From: Meconema thalassinum
Lineage: Eukaryota > Arthropoda > Insecta > Orthoptera > Tettigoniidae
DNA: 64,000 nucleotides
Assembly (NCBI GenBank): GCA_946902985.2
Contig: OX336393.1
Coordinates: 128,182,533-128,246,532 of the forward strand
Direction of reading: 5' to 3'
Shown: one piece after another, positions 1-11,535 of the stretch
Position numbering within the stretch: the first letter of the stretch is position 1
Layout of the letters: each line of letters begins with the position of its first letter
Position numbers and translations under genes: made by a program
The notes under the pieces: generated by a model
The model's database searches: none
The model's input: only the letters and a program-made list of their open reading frames with translations
Told to the model about the DNA's origin: nothing

Positions 1-586
1 GTGCGCTCAGCTGAACACTGAACTGTATTCTTTAGTTAGGTAGTGAAATATCAGTTTCCCCTTGTTATCCACAAGACTTACGGAAGGTATGAGTCAGTCG
101 GGAAGAACCAAGAACCAAGGACTGGTCTCTCAAGAAATGTGATCGCAATCTGGACGCTGGAATCTTTCTAGTTCTTCCCTAAAATGACAGTGACCGCAAT
201 CTGGACTGCTAATGAGGTGAACGCAATCTGGAATGACCGCAATCAGGACACAACCGGTTTAACGTGAACTAAATATGTTTAACACTTACACTAATCGGCC
301 AGGATGGGGAAAACTAAGCAAACGCCTGGGAAATCCCACCTACCTGAGCAGGGCAGATTATCCCCACAAAGTTAAGAGCCGACCCCAACATTAAAATTAT
401 GGGAAATAGTTTTTCATTAATCGTTGTAGGCCTATTGATAATTGGAACTCATTACCTGCCTCAGTCTTAGAGTCTTTCCCCAAATATATGGATGTGTTTT
501 AGAGAAGACTGAAATTTTGTGAAAATACTACGATGTAATTACTATTGTTCCCAAATTGGGAATTGTGTACATTGAGTGTGATTGAT
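1..586. other. intergenic DNA with a short degenerate repeat
   Basis: No coding region is recognised. Between about 140 and 250 the phrase 'gaccgcaatctggac' and close variants occur about four times at irregular spacing, which looks like a decayed short tandem repeat. The rest shows nothing I can name. Confidence 0.4.
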
Positions 587-852
587 ATTATTGTTGGTGA
601 TGATGATGATCGTGTGGCCTTCGGAGAGGCCGAGTGCAGGTCTTTCTAGTTGACGCCCGTGGGCGACCTGCACGTCGTAATGAGGATGAAGTGAAGATGA
701 AGACGGCACATACACCCAGCCCCCGACCCACGCGAATTAACCCCAGGAGATTAAATTCCCTGATGGCTTGGCTGGGGATCGAACCCGGGGCACTTCGGGA
801 TAAAGCCTAGCGCGCCAACCATTTAGCCAAGGAGCCGGACATTATTGTTGGT
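587..852 (-). mobile_element. tRNA-derived SINE (family D) with 12-bp target duplication
   Basis: Read on the minus strand, a tRNA-like head starts near 838 with an A-box-like stretch and a clear B box (gggttcgatcc). A body follows and ends in an (ATC)n tail at 600-611. The element is bounded by the direct repeat attattgttggt at 587-598 and 841-852, which fixes both ends. It has no coding capacity and would depend on a LINE reverse transcriptase. A diverged relative of the head is at about 10655-10800. Confidence 0.85.
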
Positions 853-899
853 AATTTTCTGTTATTGTACAATTTTCCACCGGGGAATTACACCCACTA

Positions 900-1755
900 T
901 AGCAACAAAAAAAATGGAATTACAAATTTTATTTGAAAAAAAAAAAAACAACCGGAAATGATGCCAACTTTTAAAGTTGATCCACCAGTCGTTCAACTGA
1001 ACAATAATAAACAGAGTAAAATTGTTCAGAAATTCAAATATCTTGGGGAAATAATAACATGGAACACAAATGAAAAAGAAGCAATAGAATACAGAACAAC
1101 TACTGTACATTTAAACAAGCACAAAGACTTACCTGGCCAACCTATAAAAAGAAATCACTTTCGACGAACGCTAAGCTGAAACACAATAATTCCATAGTTA
1201 AACCAGAGGCAACTTATGCTAGTGAAACTTTATTCAAATTGAATGTAAAATCTACAACAGATAAATTACAGAAAACTGACATAAGAATTATTAGAACAAT
1301 TATTAACAAAAACACCAAGTTGATGGACGGTGGAGATTGTTGCCTAACAACATCGTCTATCGTGAATGTGAATCAATAATAACTACAATGCGTAAAAGAA
1401 GAATTTCCTTTTTCTGTCACATATCAAGACTGCCAGAAACCAGGAATTGAAACAACTGTTTGATTACTTTTTGAAAAATAAAATCAATAATAATTGGTTC
1501 AAATAAGTTCAGGATGATTTGGAAGAATTGGGTATAACTCGGCAACAAATCAAAGAAAGAGAAGAGAATTTTGAAGAACAAAAGCATAAGTCTCAAACTA
1601 ATAACAGTTGAACGGAAACAATATACTCTATCGGACATACAAAGGGCTTCCAGGTCGGAGAGGATGATAAAGTTCTGGAAGAAGAAAAAGAAGAAATTTA
1701 CTCAAATGTATTGATTAAAGTAAAATATGTAAATAATAAATAAATAAATGAATGA
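900..1755 (+). pseudogene. LINE 3' fragment, decayed reverse-transcriptase C-terminus
   Basis: Broken frames encode the C-terminal region of a non-LTR retrotransposon polyprotein: FKYLGEII, the usual end of the RT domain, near 1030-1056, and a region reading RKRRISFFCHISRLPETR near 1390-1445. A basic tail and an A-rich end with aaat repeats follow near 1735-1760. Several stops and frameshifts separate the pieces, so no protein can be made. The same C-terminal domain recurs at 12930-13215, 21383-22010, 22365-22725 and 31190-31640 (minus). Confidence 0.7.
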
Positions 1756-2349
1756 ATGAAAATATAGGCTACGAGCTAACTATGCTTATCAGAAAATTTC
1801 AACAAACTATCGAAAACAAATTTGTCGTGCAATATAGCTTACTTTCACCAGTGCTAGCAGTGTGAATTTGTTTCCATAAGCATATTTATTATTGAGATAT
1901 TGATTCCTTCCGAGGCAATTCAAACGCGCGCTGTAAATATCACACCCCTTAGCTGGAATATCGGCAGTTGAAAACACACTGCTAGATTTATATAGAACTC
2001 GCCTCCACCTCTTTACGATTTATATAGCAACTCTAAAATTCTTGACGTGGATACATGGTGCAGATAGCAATTCAAAACGGAATTCCTATCGTTTACAACA
2101 CCCCCAGCGCGAGGGAAGTAAGTCAAACGATATTTTACACGCAGTAGCCAAACTTTTTCATCCCATTTCTTTTAGAAGTAGCATGTTTCTTGCTGTTCTC
2201 TGGGAGCTTGTCGGTATCGCCAGGGGGTATGGTTTAGTTCATTCCTCTGTCTAGGCTGGGCCATGAGCAGTGGCGGCCGGTAATAAGGTTGCAGTGTAGA
2301 ACAACGACCAGATTAAGTCAACAAAAGCAATTAATACTGTAATACAATG
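1756..2349. other. unassigned intergenic DNA
   Basis: I see no convincing gene, tRNA-like head or tandem repeat. The short open frame near 2042-2254 has no recognisable motif. Confidence 0.3.
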
Positions 2350-2899
2350 TTTAGCCTATTTTCATTTATGAAAATATTTCACCGGCATTATATATTACTA
2401 CTAACGGTATCACCCTGAAATTTTGAGCTGAGATAAAGGGTACTGCTGGAAGTTCATCTATGAGACTTTCAAAAACAGGTTAACTACAAAACGAACATGT
2501 CGGCCAAGCGAAGTTGAAAGTTTTAAATAGACTTTTCTCGCGATTTAATAATCCAAACGAAATCCAACTGGTTTTTAATATAGTTCAATTGTTTACATAA
2601 CCTCAAGATGGCGGCATTGCGAATTTTACAATTAAGTTTTTATTTCTTGTGTCGTAATCATGCGATCGAAGTGAAAGTTTGAATAATGAACATACGCAAT
2701 AATTTTCCTTTAATGGTACATTACTCTATGGCCTATACATATAACAATCCAACATGGCGACCATCCGAAATATTTAGATGGATTTCAATATCTACGAATC
2801 TATTATAGCAATCAAACTGAAATTTTGTATGTTGATAGTGACAATTAACATCAGTAGGCTATATGAAAATAGGCTTTAGTTCTTCACGGAACTACTTGT
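2350..2899 (+). mobile_element. family X element, internally deleted copy (i)
   Basis: It begins with the family X left terminus (agcctattttca) and jumps at once into the monomer (tatttcaccggcat), so most of the element is missing. It ends with the family X right terminus, a short palindrome agttcttcacggaact followed by acttgt. It has no coding capacity. Fuller copies are at 15775-20426, 28763-30296 and 34851-36350. Confidence 0.75.
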
Positions 2900-3727
2900 T
2901 TTGTAATAAAAACTGTACGTTTCCTTTTATATGTATGGGAATTCATAATTTTGTTCTGAAATAATTCAGCAAATCTTATAGTAAGTTACTGTGAACTGTC
3001 TGAGAAAGCGAAGTGCGCCAACCATCTAGGAGCACTCGCCGTTTGGTCGTTGCCAGTCCCAAGCACCGACCAGATCTCAATACTGAAGGGTATGGCAGAG
3101 ATGCTAGGCCGAGTAAGTCCTATCCCAACAGTTAGCTCGGCTGGTCGTTGCCCGCCGATTGCAACAAGGGAGCCGAGGCGCGGACGGAGACTCCGAGGTG
3201 CTCTGTCAACTGACAGTCCCATGTCTTGGAATGTAATTTGCCCATACCTGTAACACTCGTGGTTCATTCTCGCTCTCTGATATAACTTACCTTGTTTTGT
3301 TCTCGTAAAGGTTTTCATGTATACTATCTTATAATTCATTTAATCTGATGGCAATGTGATGTTCTCTGAACTGCGGCATTCGTGATAAGTGAGGCTCATC
3401 CGTTTTACCGCACAATTGAATAGTTTTCTCCGATATCAAGCAGTCTTTTTTTTTTACCTTACCACCTCCTGATTGAAAATAGTGCAACACCCAGAATAAA
3501 AATCCGCCAGTCGCCACTGACCCCGAGTAATCAATCAGGATGCGGTGGGCTATCAACCCGGCTCAATTGTAGAGTCAATTACGGCGATCACACTGATGCC
3601 TTTGTTTCTAAGAACCGATCGCCGGTAGACCTACTTCATTTAATTCCAAAAGCATTTAGAGGGTACTGCTGCCAAGGTTACGGGCTTGCCATTTCTTCAT
3701 CAGGGGCGTCAGATGAGTTATGCTTTG
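2900..3727. other. unassigned intergenic DNA, partly GC-rich
   Basis: The stretch 3000-3240 is more GC-rich than its surroundings and gives open frames on both strands, but I recognise no domain. Nothing else is evident. Confidence 0.3.
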
Positions 3728-3978
3728 TGGGTGGCTTGCGTGGCTCAGCAGTACCCACAGATTACCTACTAGCAGTACCGTTCTCGCTTGATGTTCCCAA
3801 GGTTGCAGGATTGGATCCTAGCGCAGACAGGTGGCAATTAAGGGTGCGCAAATGCGAGGGAGCCGTGTCAGTTGATTTACTGGCACGTTAAAAATCCCCT
3901 TCGGGGCAAAATTCTGGCACCCCGGCGTCTGTATAAGCCGCAGTAATTATGATGATGATGATGATGATGATGATAATA
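3728..3978 (+). mobile_element. tRNA-derived SINE (family F)
   Basis: The head carries a gtggctcagcag A-box-like start and a decayed B box. The body includes tttactggcacgttaaa and ctggcaccccggcgtct, shared with copies at 11408 and 13431. The tail is (ATG)n at about 3950-3975. The head contains an extra ~24-bp segment bounded by two copies of agcagtacc, which looks like a small local duplication. Confidence 0.75.
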
Positions 3979-4232
3979 TTGTTGTTTTAAGGGGCCTAAC
4001 ATCTAAGTTATCGGCCCCTAGTGGTTTGGGTGGTAGTGAAAATCAAAGATGATCAAATGAAACCTACAATTAAAACTAACTACTCTCTTACAAACTAGAA
4101 GAGGTAATGGGAAACCAAAAGGAGAATAATGTAAATAAAAGACTTGAAATAAGGTACAGTACTATCCTGGCATTTCCTGGAGGGAGTATGGAAACCCCCA
4201 GGGAAAAACCAAACACATGATAGCCGCTGTCA
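3979..4232. repeat. repeat C fragment
   Basis: It starts with the repeat C signature ttgttttaaggggcctaac and atcggcccctagtgg, and continues like the longer copies at 5446-6215 and 34376-36640. It is non-coding. At 4233 it runs into the left arm of a large inverted repeat. Confidence 0.65.
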
Positions 4233-5081
4233 GGGTCGAACATCAATTCCCCTCGATTTTCCTTAATTCCACTCGGTCCTCCAAGGGACCCAAAAATGAG
4301 TTCCTCAACTCCGCTCAGGCTTTGGCAAGGGGTCGGCAAAGGGGTTATCCCCAATGACGTAAACAAATGTCATAACCCTCCTGCTGCATACCAAGGGCCG
4401 GGTCAAACACCTTCTGCAGCGCATGAGTGAATTCTTGAATGCAGCTGATTTTTCCGTTCTAGGCTGGAAAACAGTATTTTCAGCATCCGCAGCTGATATC
4501 GAAAGTATGTTTTTAGGTACAAATTATACACCTATTATTATATAAATTTAATTTTACAATGTCTGACTAGGTTAAAAAACATACAACATTTAATTATGCA
4601 CTTGTTAAAAACAATGCATAACATTTTTAGAAAAGAATAGAAAACTTGGCTGACTTATTTAAAAGAATATTATGATTAATTTTAAATCACTTGTATTTTC
4701 TGCCATAGAAGTTATAATGTTCTAATGTGTCAAACACTTTATACCTGATTTAACGAATGAGCGGACTTGACTTCAGAGCGGTTGACCAATGGCACAACAA
4801 TGTCTTGCGAACACCACCACGCCATCGGTCAAGCGCTCTGAAGTCATTTTTTTTTCTACAAATTTTATGCATCAGCTTCATTCAAGAATTCGCTCATGCA
4901 CTGCGGAAGGTGTTTGACCCGGCCCTTGGTATGCGAGCAGGAGGGTTATGAGATGTGTTTTCGTCATTATCCCCTTTGCCGACCCCTTGCCATAGCCTGA
5001 GCGGAGTTGAGGAACTCATTTTGGGCCCCTTGGAGGTCCGAGTGGAATTAAGGAAAATCGAGGGGAATTGATGTTCGACCC
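4233..5081. repeat. large inverted repeat with internal hairpin
   Basis: The arm at about 4233-4447 is the approximate reverse complement of the arm at about 4873-5081. Matching landmarks are gggtcgaacatcaattcc against its complement near 5065, and cttgaatgcagctg against cagcttcattcaag. The spacer contains a second palindrome at 4767-4843: gacttcagagcg pairs with cgctctgaagtc, and ttgacc with ggtcaa. The structure could be a foldback or long-TIR element, or two head-to-head copies of one repeat. Confidence 0.7.
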
Positions 5082-5089
5082 AGTGTAAT

Positions 5090-5190
5090 TGATGCCCGCC
5101 CGCTGTCAGTGCTGAGAATTGAACCTGTGACCTCTGGACTTGCTGCAACCGCGCTTGTGGTGCATGATTTAACGAGAAGGCCTACGCCGC
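5090..5190 (-). mobile_element. tRNA-like SINE head
   Basis: On the minus strand this reads like a tRNA pseudogene with a B box (aggttcaattctc). It lies directly against the right arm of the inverted repeat and probably belongs to a SINE whose body forms or overlaps that arm. Confidence 0.45.
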
Positions 5191-5299
5191 GGGAGATTTA
5201 AGCTTCTATCTGCATTCTTTGGTTTTCTGATGGATGGGTTATGGCACCCAGAAACATGTAACATAAGTATTTAATCATTTTCCAATTTGCATTGTCAGG

Positions 5300-5445
5300 G
5301 CTGAAGTTCATCTCTACATAGTATAAAGTCTATAAACCAAAGTCCCCGATTCTTGGATGTTACGGGTATACTCGAGAACCACTGGATGGATTTTGATGCG
5401 GTTTTCACCATTCTGTAAAGGATTCCTCGAGGAAAGTATCTGTAG
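5300..5445. repeat. possible RTE-like LINE 3' remnant
   Basis: The phrase ccactggatggattttgatg with its flanks resembles the 3' untranslated end common to RTE-type LINEs in animals. No coding part remains. This is a resemblance only. Confidence 0.25.
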
Positions 5446-6215
5446 ATGATGATGATAATAATTATGATGATGACGATAATTGTTGCTTTTAGGGGCCCAA
5501 CATCTAGGTTATCGGCCTCTAATGGATTAGGTGATAGTGAAAATCAAAGATGAGCAAATTAAACTTACAAATAAAACTAACTTGCTAACTATAAGAGGAA
5601 TTTAGGAACATAAAGGAGAACGTGAATAAAAGACAGGAGGACACGAAATGCCCTCAACCCTCGAAGAATGAGAATTGAGGGACTTGGAAGGAAGGAAAGC
5701 CAAGAAAGGCAGATAGGAATGGGAAAGTGGAGAGGGTCTGTCCCAAAGGCAATGAAAAAAAGGGGGGAGGGGCCTTGACCCAGCTCAGGAACCCCTCGGA
5801 GTCACCCCGAGCTCACCAGATGTGAGCCCTTGTGAGTTAGCACTATCCAGAGTGCACCATAAGTTGTGGGGCTACACACACCCTGCATCCTGAGAGCCTT
5901 GTGCAGAAGGCAGGAGATATAATGAAGAGAGAACAAGAGGTCTGACCCCTCGAAGAATGAGGGATCAGGAAAGATGAGACAAGGGCCAATTAGGACGGGA
6001 AAGTGAAAGACTCCCTAGGCGTCGGATACCCTAATACCGTCGGGGTCGGAAAAGAACAAGAATTGACTAAGGGAGGTCGACAGGAAGGAAGAGGGACAGG
6101 AGCCCTGAACAAGTAAGTGGAAGCAATCTGGACTCAGCTGGGGTCCTGTGGTCACCAACCCACGTCCCACTAGATGTGAGCCCCTGGGGGAAGATTCTGT
6201 AGAGGAACATTTATT
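5446..6215. repeat. repeat C, long uninterrupted copy
   Basis: This is a non-coding repeat of about 770 bp. It starts next to a degenerate gat/aat microsatellite, carries taggttatcggcc, then blocks such as gaaatgccctcaaccc and ggcagataggaatg, and ends near ccactagatgtgagcccctg. The copy at 34376-36640 has the same blocks in the same order but is split by a family X insertion, so this copy serves as its empty-site reference. Confidence 0.7.
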
Positions 6216-6950
6216 TATGACCAAATGAAGCGTAAGAAGTTACGACTTCAGTAAATCGAGTCGAAGATAAGCCTGCCGACCGTACGCCTTTTAAACTTTG
6301 GCTGAGTAAACAGTTTAAAATATCTATATAGGCCTACTATGAGTGTAAGAATAGTTCAGCATGAAAAGTTCTACAAAAACGTCCGCGACAGCATATCTCT
6401 GTATTTAATACATCACCCACTATAAGTGTTTTAACGTTTGCATTTCTTCCAAGAATCTCCATTCAGTGGACATTTTAATTACTGGCTTCGACGCTAGCGA
6501 GCGATCCTATCAACCCAGCTTCGGCCAGCATAAAACTGTTGATTCATGTCGAGTTAAGACTTCACAGAAGAGTATATATGTTTGAGGTTTCACTGTTCAC
6601 CTCGGTGTTTCTGAATTGCATCTGGGGACCTGCTGTTCCATGAGCCTTTTAAGCTTACGCCGGGTAAACTGTCACAGTTGCAGGGCGAAGCCGGGGCGGG
6701 TTGCTAGGTTTCCTCATAAGATATTAAGTTATTAGATTTAAAATATTTAGGCATGACGAAAAGTGTTCGCATTTGCGAATAAATTAATTAATTAATTTTT
6801 CAAGTTTTTGTGAAGTGTCAAGTCGGACAAAAAAATATTTTTTCATGACCTCTATTCTGGTCACCACGTGTACGTGACATTTGATTTTGTAATAATTCCT
6901 TTATTTCAAATCAATTATTTTGTAAATTACTTACTTATTTTTTCACTAGT
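6216..6950. other. unassigned DNA with a possible LINE tail
   Basis: No gene is seen. At 6683-6712 the phrase gggcgaagccgggg resembles the 3' tail of RTE-like LINEs, as does 38836-38856. The rest is AT-rich. Confidence 0.25.
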
Positions 6951-6959
6951 CCTTCTCGC

Positions 6960-7480
6960 TTTAAGACATTTTTCCGATTGTTATAGTAATGCACTACGGT
7001 CGTTCTACGCGCAGTGAAACCTCGTGTTCATCTGGATGCCATAGCTGCGCACTCATTGGCCGGCCTCCTCGCCTCAGCATAGCTTCGGCCAATCACCGCG
7101 CGTCTTCATCACTACGTCACATAGAACTTTCTCGACCTCCAGCTGATCGCCTATTTAAGCGGCCTGCTGAACTGTCAACTTTGTGATTACTGCAAACTTC
7201 AGCACGACAACTAGTCGGTCACCATTGGCAAACTTTGCCGTACCTGCGACATGCCGTCCTGGACGTAGTACTTCGGTGACAAGACGTCATTCGCCAAGAC
7301 AACATGTCTCAACCTACAAGTGATTTGCTTGACAAACCCGGAGCTGCCCACCAGTCTTGCATACCGGACTTAAAACTTCATCTAGAACTGATAGGCCTAT
7401 ATCATCTTAAACTCTGCATAAGGAAGTAAATTTCCACACTTCAATGTCTTTATGACAACTTAAACTTAGTGATCTATCTT
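6960..7480 (+). promoter_or_regulatory. possible promoter-like or LTR-like segment
   Basis: A GC-richer stretch contains cctatttaagcggcc (TATA-like) at about 7150 and is followed by non-coding DNA that leads into tandem repeats. This could be an old LTR or element promoter. I found no matching second LTR, and the call is weak. Confidence 0.2.
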
Positions 7481-7920
7481 TGGTCACCATCTTCGTGTTT
7501 CCACGACATGTTGGAAAATGAACATTTTTGTACGTGAACTTTACATCATTTGTGCAACAAAAGAACTATTTTGTACGCACCTACGACAACGTTAATGGTT
7601 TATAACCTACGTTTTCGTCTTCAATGGCTTATTCTAGAGATCTACATTTTGTGAATTCTATTACTACGTGTGACGTAACTAATGTCATCTTTACTTCGCA
7701 CTCAAGTGCACTACGAGACATATCTATTGTCTTCAAATATTTAGGTTGCTAACCTACTCCACAACTAAGATAAGTAATCTGTTGGTTTTACATAACCTGT
7801 ATCTCGTGAAATGTAATTTGCTGTTCAACGGTGCTATTTTCTTGCCTTCCGAGGAAAAAGTACGTAGCGTCTTGCCTTTGACATTTTCTTGGAAAATTAA
7901 CGTAACGGCTTGCTTTCGAC

Positions 7921-8220
7921 ATTTTCCCTTTGGGAACAATTTCATGGTTCACTTTCAGGTATCACATGCCTACCTGCTTCTGCCATTTCACTTCCTTTGG
8001 GAACAATTTCATGGTTTACTTTCAGGTATCACATGCCTACCTGCTTCTGCCATTTCACTTCCTTTGGGAACAATTTCATGGTTCACTTTCAGGTATCACA
8101 TGCCTACCTGCTTCTGCCATTTCACTTCCTTTGGGAACAATTTCATGGTTCACTTTCAGGTATCACATGCCTACCTGCTTCTGCCATTTCACTTCCTTTG
8201 GAAATATTTCATGGCTTACT
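7921..8220 (+). repeat. 67-bp tandem repeat, about 4.2 copies
   Basis: Units begin with ttcatggttcac at 7941, 8008, 8075 and 8142, with a partial unit at 8209, so the period is exactly 67 bp. Because 67 is not a multiple of three, the same peptide series appears in all three forward frames. That makes the open frames here repeat artefacts, not genes. Confidence 0.9.
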
Positions 8221-8257
8221 TTATTGTGCATTCTTGCAACTCATATGACTTTTCCAT

Positions 8258-8425
8258 TTCATAAGGTTCGGCAGGATTAGGCCCCTGTCAGCCATGGCTC
8301 TTTCTATTGGCCATGTCTTTTCTTTGTAACTGCTTTTACAGTTTTTCTTTCTTTACTCATAAGGTACGGCAGGATTTGGCTCCTGACCGCCATTAGCCCC
8401 TTCTATAGGCTATGTTTCTCTTCCT
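8258..8425 (+). repeat. ~98-bp direct duplication
   Basis: Two diverged copies begin with cataaggttcggcaggat at about 8260 and cataaggtacggcaggat at about 8358. They lie just downstream of the 67-bp array and may belong to the same element. Confidence 0.6.
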
Positions 8426-10584
8426 TTCTTCTCCAGTAAATGATTTGTGTAACATTCACAAAGGTTGTCATTATAAGAAAGTGTTGCACACTTTTCTTTG
8501 CTTCTGTTAAAACCAATTTTGTATTAAGCCACTCAGGGTCCCATCTGTAGGGATGTTATCCAAGTAATTTCTTTGTCAATCATTATAATAATGAAGCAAA
8601 GCCTTCCAAGCAAAAATTAAAAACAATGTTTTCAGTCATGCTAACCTGTTTAGCATAAACATTATGTTCTATAAATTTTGTTACATAGTTGATGAAAATA
8701 GATATGTTAAAGCAACATGCTCTCTCTCTCGCTTTTTCTTGTTTTGCATATGCTAAAATCTTTCCCATGTTCCTTAACGTTCAAACTTGTTTCGATTCTG
8801 AATACACTCAGAATTCTGTCTGATAATGGAAACCTTTAATTGGTTAATCCAATGGTTAGTGATAGTTAATCACACCAGAAAGATCTAAATAAAATGGCTT
8901 CAGGATGCAGATGATGGAAGTATAGCTTAAACTATTAAAACATCAAAAGAGTTTAATCCATGTAGTCTATATCTCAAAAATGTTATCATGTATTAACATA
9001 AGGTGCGGAACATCGAAGTCATCTTCCCCATTTGAGTCGTATCGCTTTAGTTACTCACCTAGTGACCAGATTTGCGATCCATAGCTTCCACCATCGCATC
9101 TGCACTAGGAAGTGCGATATATATCACGCCAGGTAGCAAGGGTCACTGTCTCGGACTCGGAGAATAGACATTACACGAAGACTGATTAAGATGTAATGAT
9201 CAAAGTGTAGTGTAGGATAGTGTAGTGTAGTGATTAGTGTGTTATTTACTACCCCAGACTGGAATGGGTGAACGGACTCCATGAACACAAGTCTCACGTG
9301 TTACATGATTGATTCCAATTTTCACATTGTTATATGTTGTTCTTATCTATGGCCATTGGCCGCAATTTTATTTTAGTTACCCAAGAGCGATATTGTATGT
9401 TGTGAAGGCATAGCTCTCCTCCTTTCCGGAAGAGATTCTTCAATCTTGTGCACAGGCCGTAAAAGGAATTGCAGGCTAAAAAAGGGGCAAACGAAAGGAA
9501 GAAAAAGGAAAGAATGTTTAGCATTTCCCTTATTGAATATTGCACCTTGTGTGTGAGTGTATGTGCAGCAACAATACGTTATCTCACCTCACCTCCCCAC
9601 CCCGCTGGTTGCCTAGCAACTCCCTCCCAACATCCCATGGACCGGCGCGGCCCTACTGTACTGTGCTAGCGTGCCGTGGAGGTCCAGCCAGTGTAGTAAT
9701 GCCTCCCCGGAGAAATCCTTCACACTTAAAGCGTGAAAGCTATTTTTCCTCCTTGCTTGCCCAGCCAATCGTTCGGTCCAGATAGAAATGATGGCCACAC
9801 ATAGCCAGCACCACCACCTCGCGATGCATTATTAAGATAGGGTGAGAAATATGGCGGCAATTTGCCACACGATAAGAGGCTAATGGTTTCAACTTTGCAC
9901 TCTATCCAGAAATACGCATAAAATAATGGCGCCTGCGGATCCAAGCCATTCTCTCTCTTTTAACTCACAGCAATATCGTTTTTTTCTTCTCTCCTTCCTA
10001 ACCCTAGTATCCAGTTTTTATAGAGTCGTTTCAACATGAGCTTAGATAGCTGTTGTAAGTAGTGGTGGTAGCAGGGTTGAACCCTATACTATATATATAA
10101 CAGATAGGAACTACTTAGGGGATGGAAAGGGAGTATAAAGCTGCATGTGTGGCCACTTGCAACAAATTGACTTCCACCCTCTCTCATATCAAACTTCCCT
10201 CTAATACAACCCCCAATACACGACGAATTAGCCTCTGCGTTATCATTTCACCCTCTTGCCTTGTAGAGATGTATGTATATAATGGAAGGGTAACATAATC
10301 TCACCCCTCATTCACTTGGGGGCCACGAGATTGAATGTATCACTCACGTTTAGTTTAGTGGGGGTGGGGGATCACTTGTGATGTGCGGTAAAACAAGACC
10401 TATATTACTATATGACATGAGAACAATGTCCTAATTGATTACTGGCAAGCCATGAGGATGGTGAAGTTTATTTAGGTAAATTAGTGAGCTAGTTATATGC
10501 AAATTGCATGCCTTTCGCCGCAATATCTATGAGAGTGCTGCAGCAAACTGGTGGTGATTGGAGTAACTAGGCTACGTTAGTCAA
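8426..10584. other. unassigned intergenic DNA
   Basis: No gene, SINE head or RT motif is recognised across about 2.1 kb. A short gtagt-rich stretch lies near 9205-9240. The open frames near 9330-9944 overlap on both strands and show no domain. Confidence 0.3.
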
Positions 10585-10800
10585 GGTGATAGTGATAATA
10601 AGCATTGTTTAAGGGGGCCTAACATCTACGTAATTGGCCACCAATGTTTGATCATGTGGATAATTGGTTAGCAGGCTAGGCTTTGGCCCGAAGAGTCTCG
10701 GGTTCGATTCTCAAGGATTTTAATCACCAAAGATTGAGTGCCCTTGCTCGGGGACTGGGTGTTATTGACGTCATCGAGAATTAAATACCGAAAATAAAGT
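10585..10800 (+). mobile_element. composite SINE remnant (repeat C end plus family D head)
   Basis: A repeat C end (ttaagggggcctaacatct) at about 10608 is followed directly by a tRNA-like head with B box gggttcgattctc near 10702. The body matches the family D SINE (ctcggggactgggtg). It is decayed and non-coding. Confidence 0.55.
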
Positions 10801-11407
10801 ACACAGAAAAATTGAAAAACGAGAAAAAGTAAAGAGCAAAAAAATTGAATTTAATAAATGTTGTAATTATGACTTAATATCGAAGTTGTCGTATAAAGAT
10901 CGGACACAACACACTTAACGCCTGTCGATGCGAGAGACAATATTCGGAAGGTTCGAAAGGGACCCCCGAAAACCACATTATGAGGCCCTAAAACCACCAA
11001 CAAATTCGGACATATTCCCAGATTTATCTTAGCTCTGATAAACTGATGAAGGAATGGCAAGCCCGTAACCATGATAACAGTACCTCAAGACGTACCATCC
11101 AGCTGTCCATCTATCTCTATAGGATGCAATGCCACTCCATTTATTATGTAAAACACGATAAAAACATTAGGAATCTCAGTAAGGCAATTGTGCAAAACAT
11201 ATCCACCTCTCGACATGCAACTGTAGGCTCATTTATGATTTCGTGGAATGCACTCGAGACGGCTGCAAATCACTCATTGACTCCGCGCTGAGGTGAAAAT
11301 CCCTGAGTCCATTCGCACGATACATTAACTGCGTGGTGGAGCGTTTATGCTCTCACCCGCCCTCCCCAACTTTGCGGGATATAATCTTAGTGCATGCAGT
11401 ACACATT
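10801..11407. repeat. dispersed repeat, weakly conserved
   Basis: The stretch around 11035-11200 (aaactgatgaaggaatggca) resembles 33205-33300 (aaactgataaagtaatggca), so both are probably copies of an older repeat. No coding function is seen. Confidence 0.35.
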
Positions 11408-11535
11408 TAAGGGTGCGCAAATGCGAGGATCTCTTATCAGTTAATTTACTGGCACGTTAAAGATTCCCTCGGGCCCAAATTCTGGAACCCCGGCGTCTCT
11501 AAAAGACTCAGTAGGTGAAAGGGACCGATTAGCAA
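11408..11535 (+). mobile_element. SINE family F, body fragment
   Basis: It contains aagggtgcgcaaatgcgagg, ttactggcacgttaaag and ccccggcgtctctaaaag, in the same order as the copy at 13431. The tRNA-like head is missing. Confidence 0.7.

Noticed and set aside
7746..8280. Open frames of 172, 112 and 116 residues in three overlapping frames
   Set aside because: All three translate the same 67-bp tandem repeat in rotating frames. This is an artefact of a period that is not a multiple of three.
9330..9944. Overlapping short frames on both strands
   Set aside because: No motif, no agreement between strands and ordinary base composition. Chance frames.
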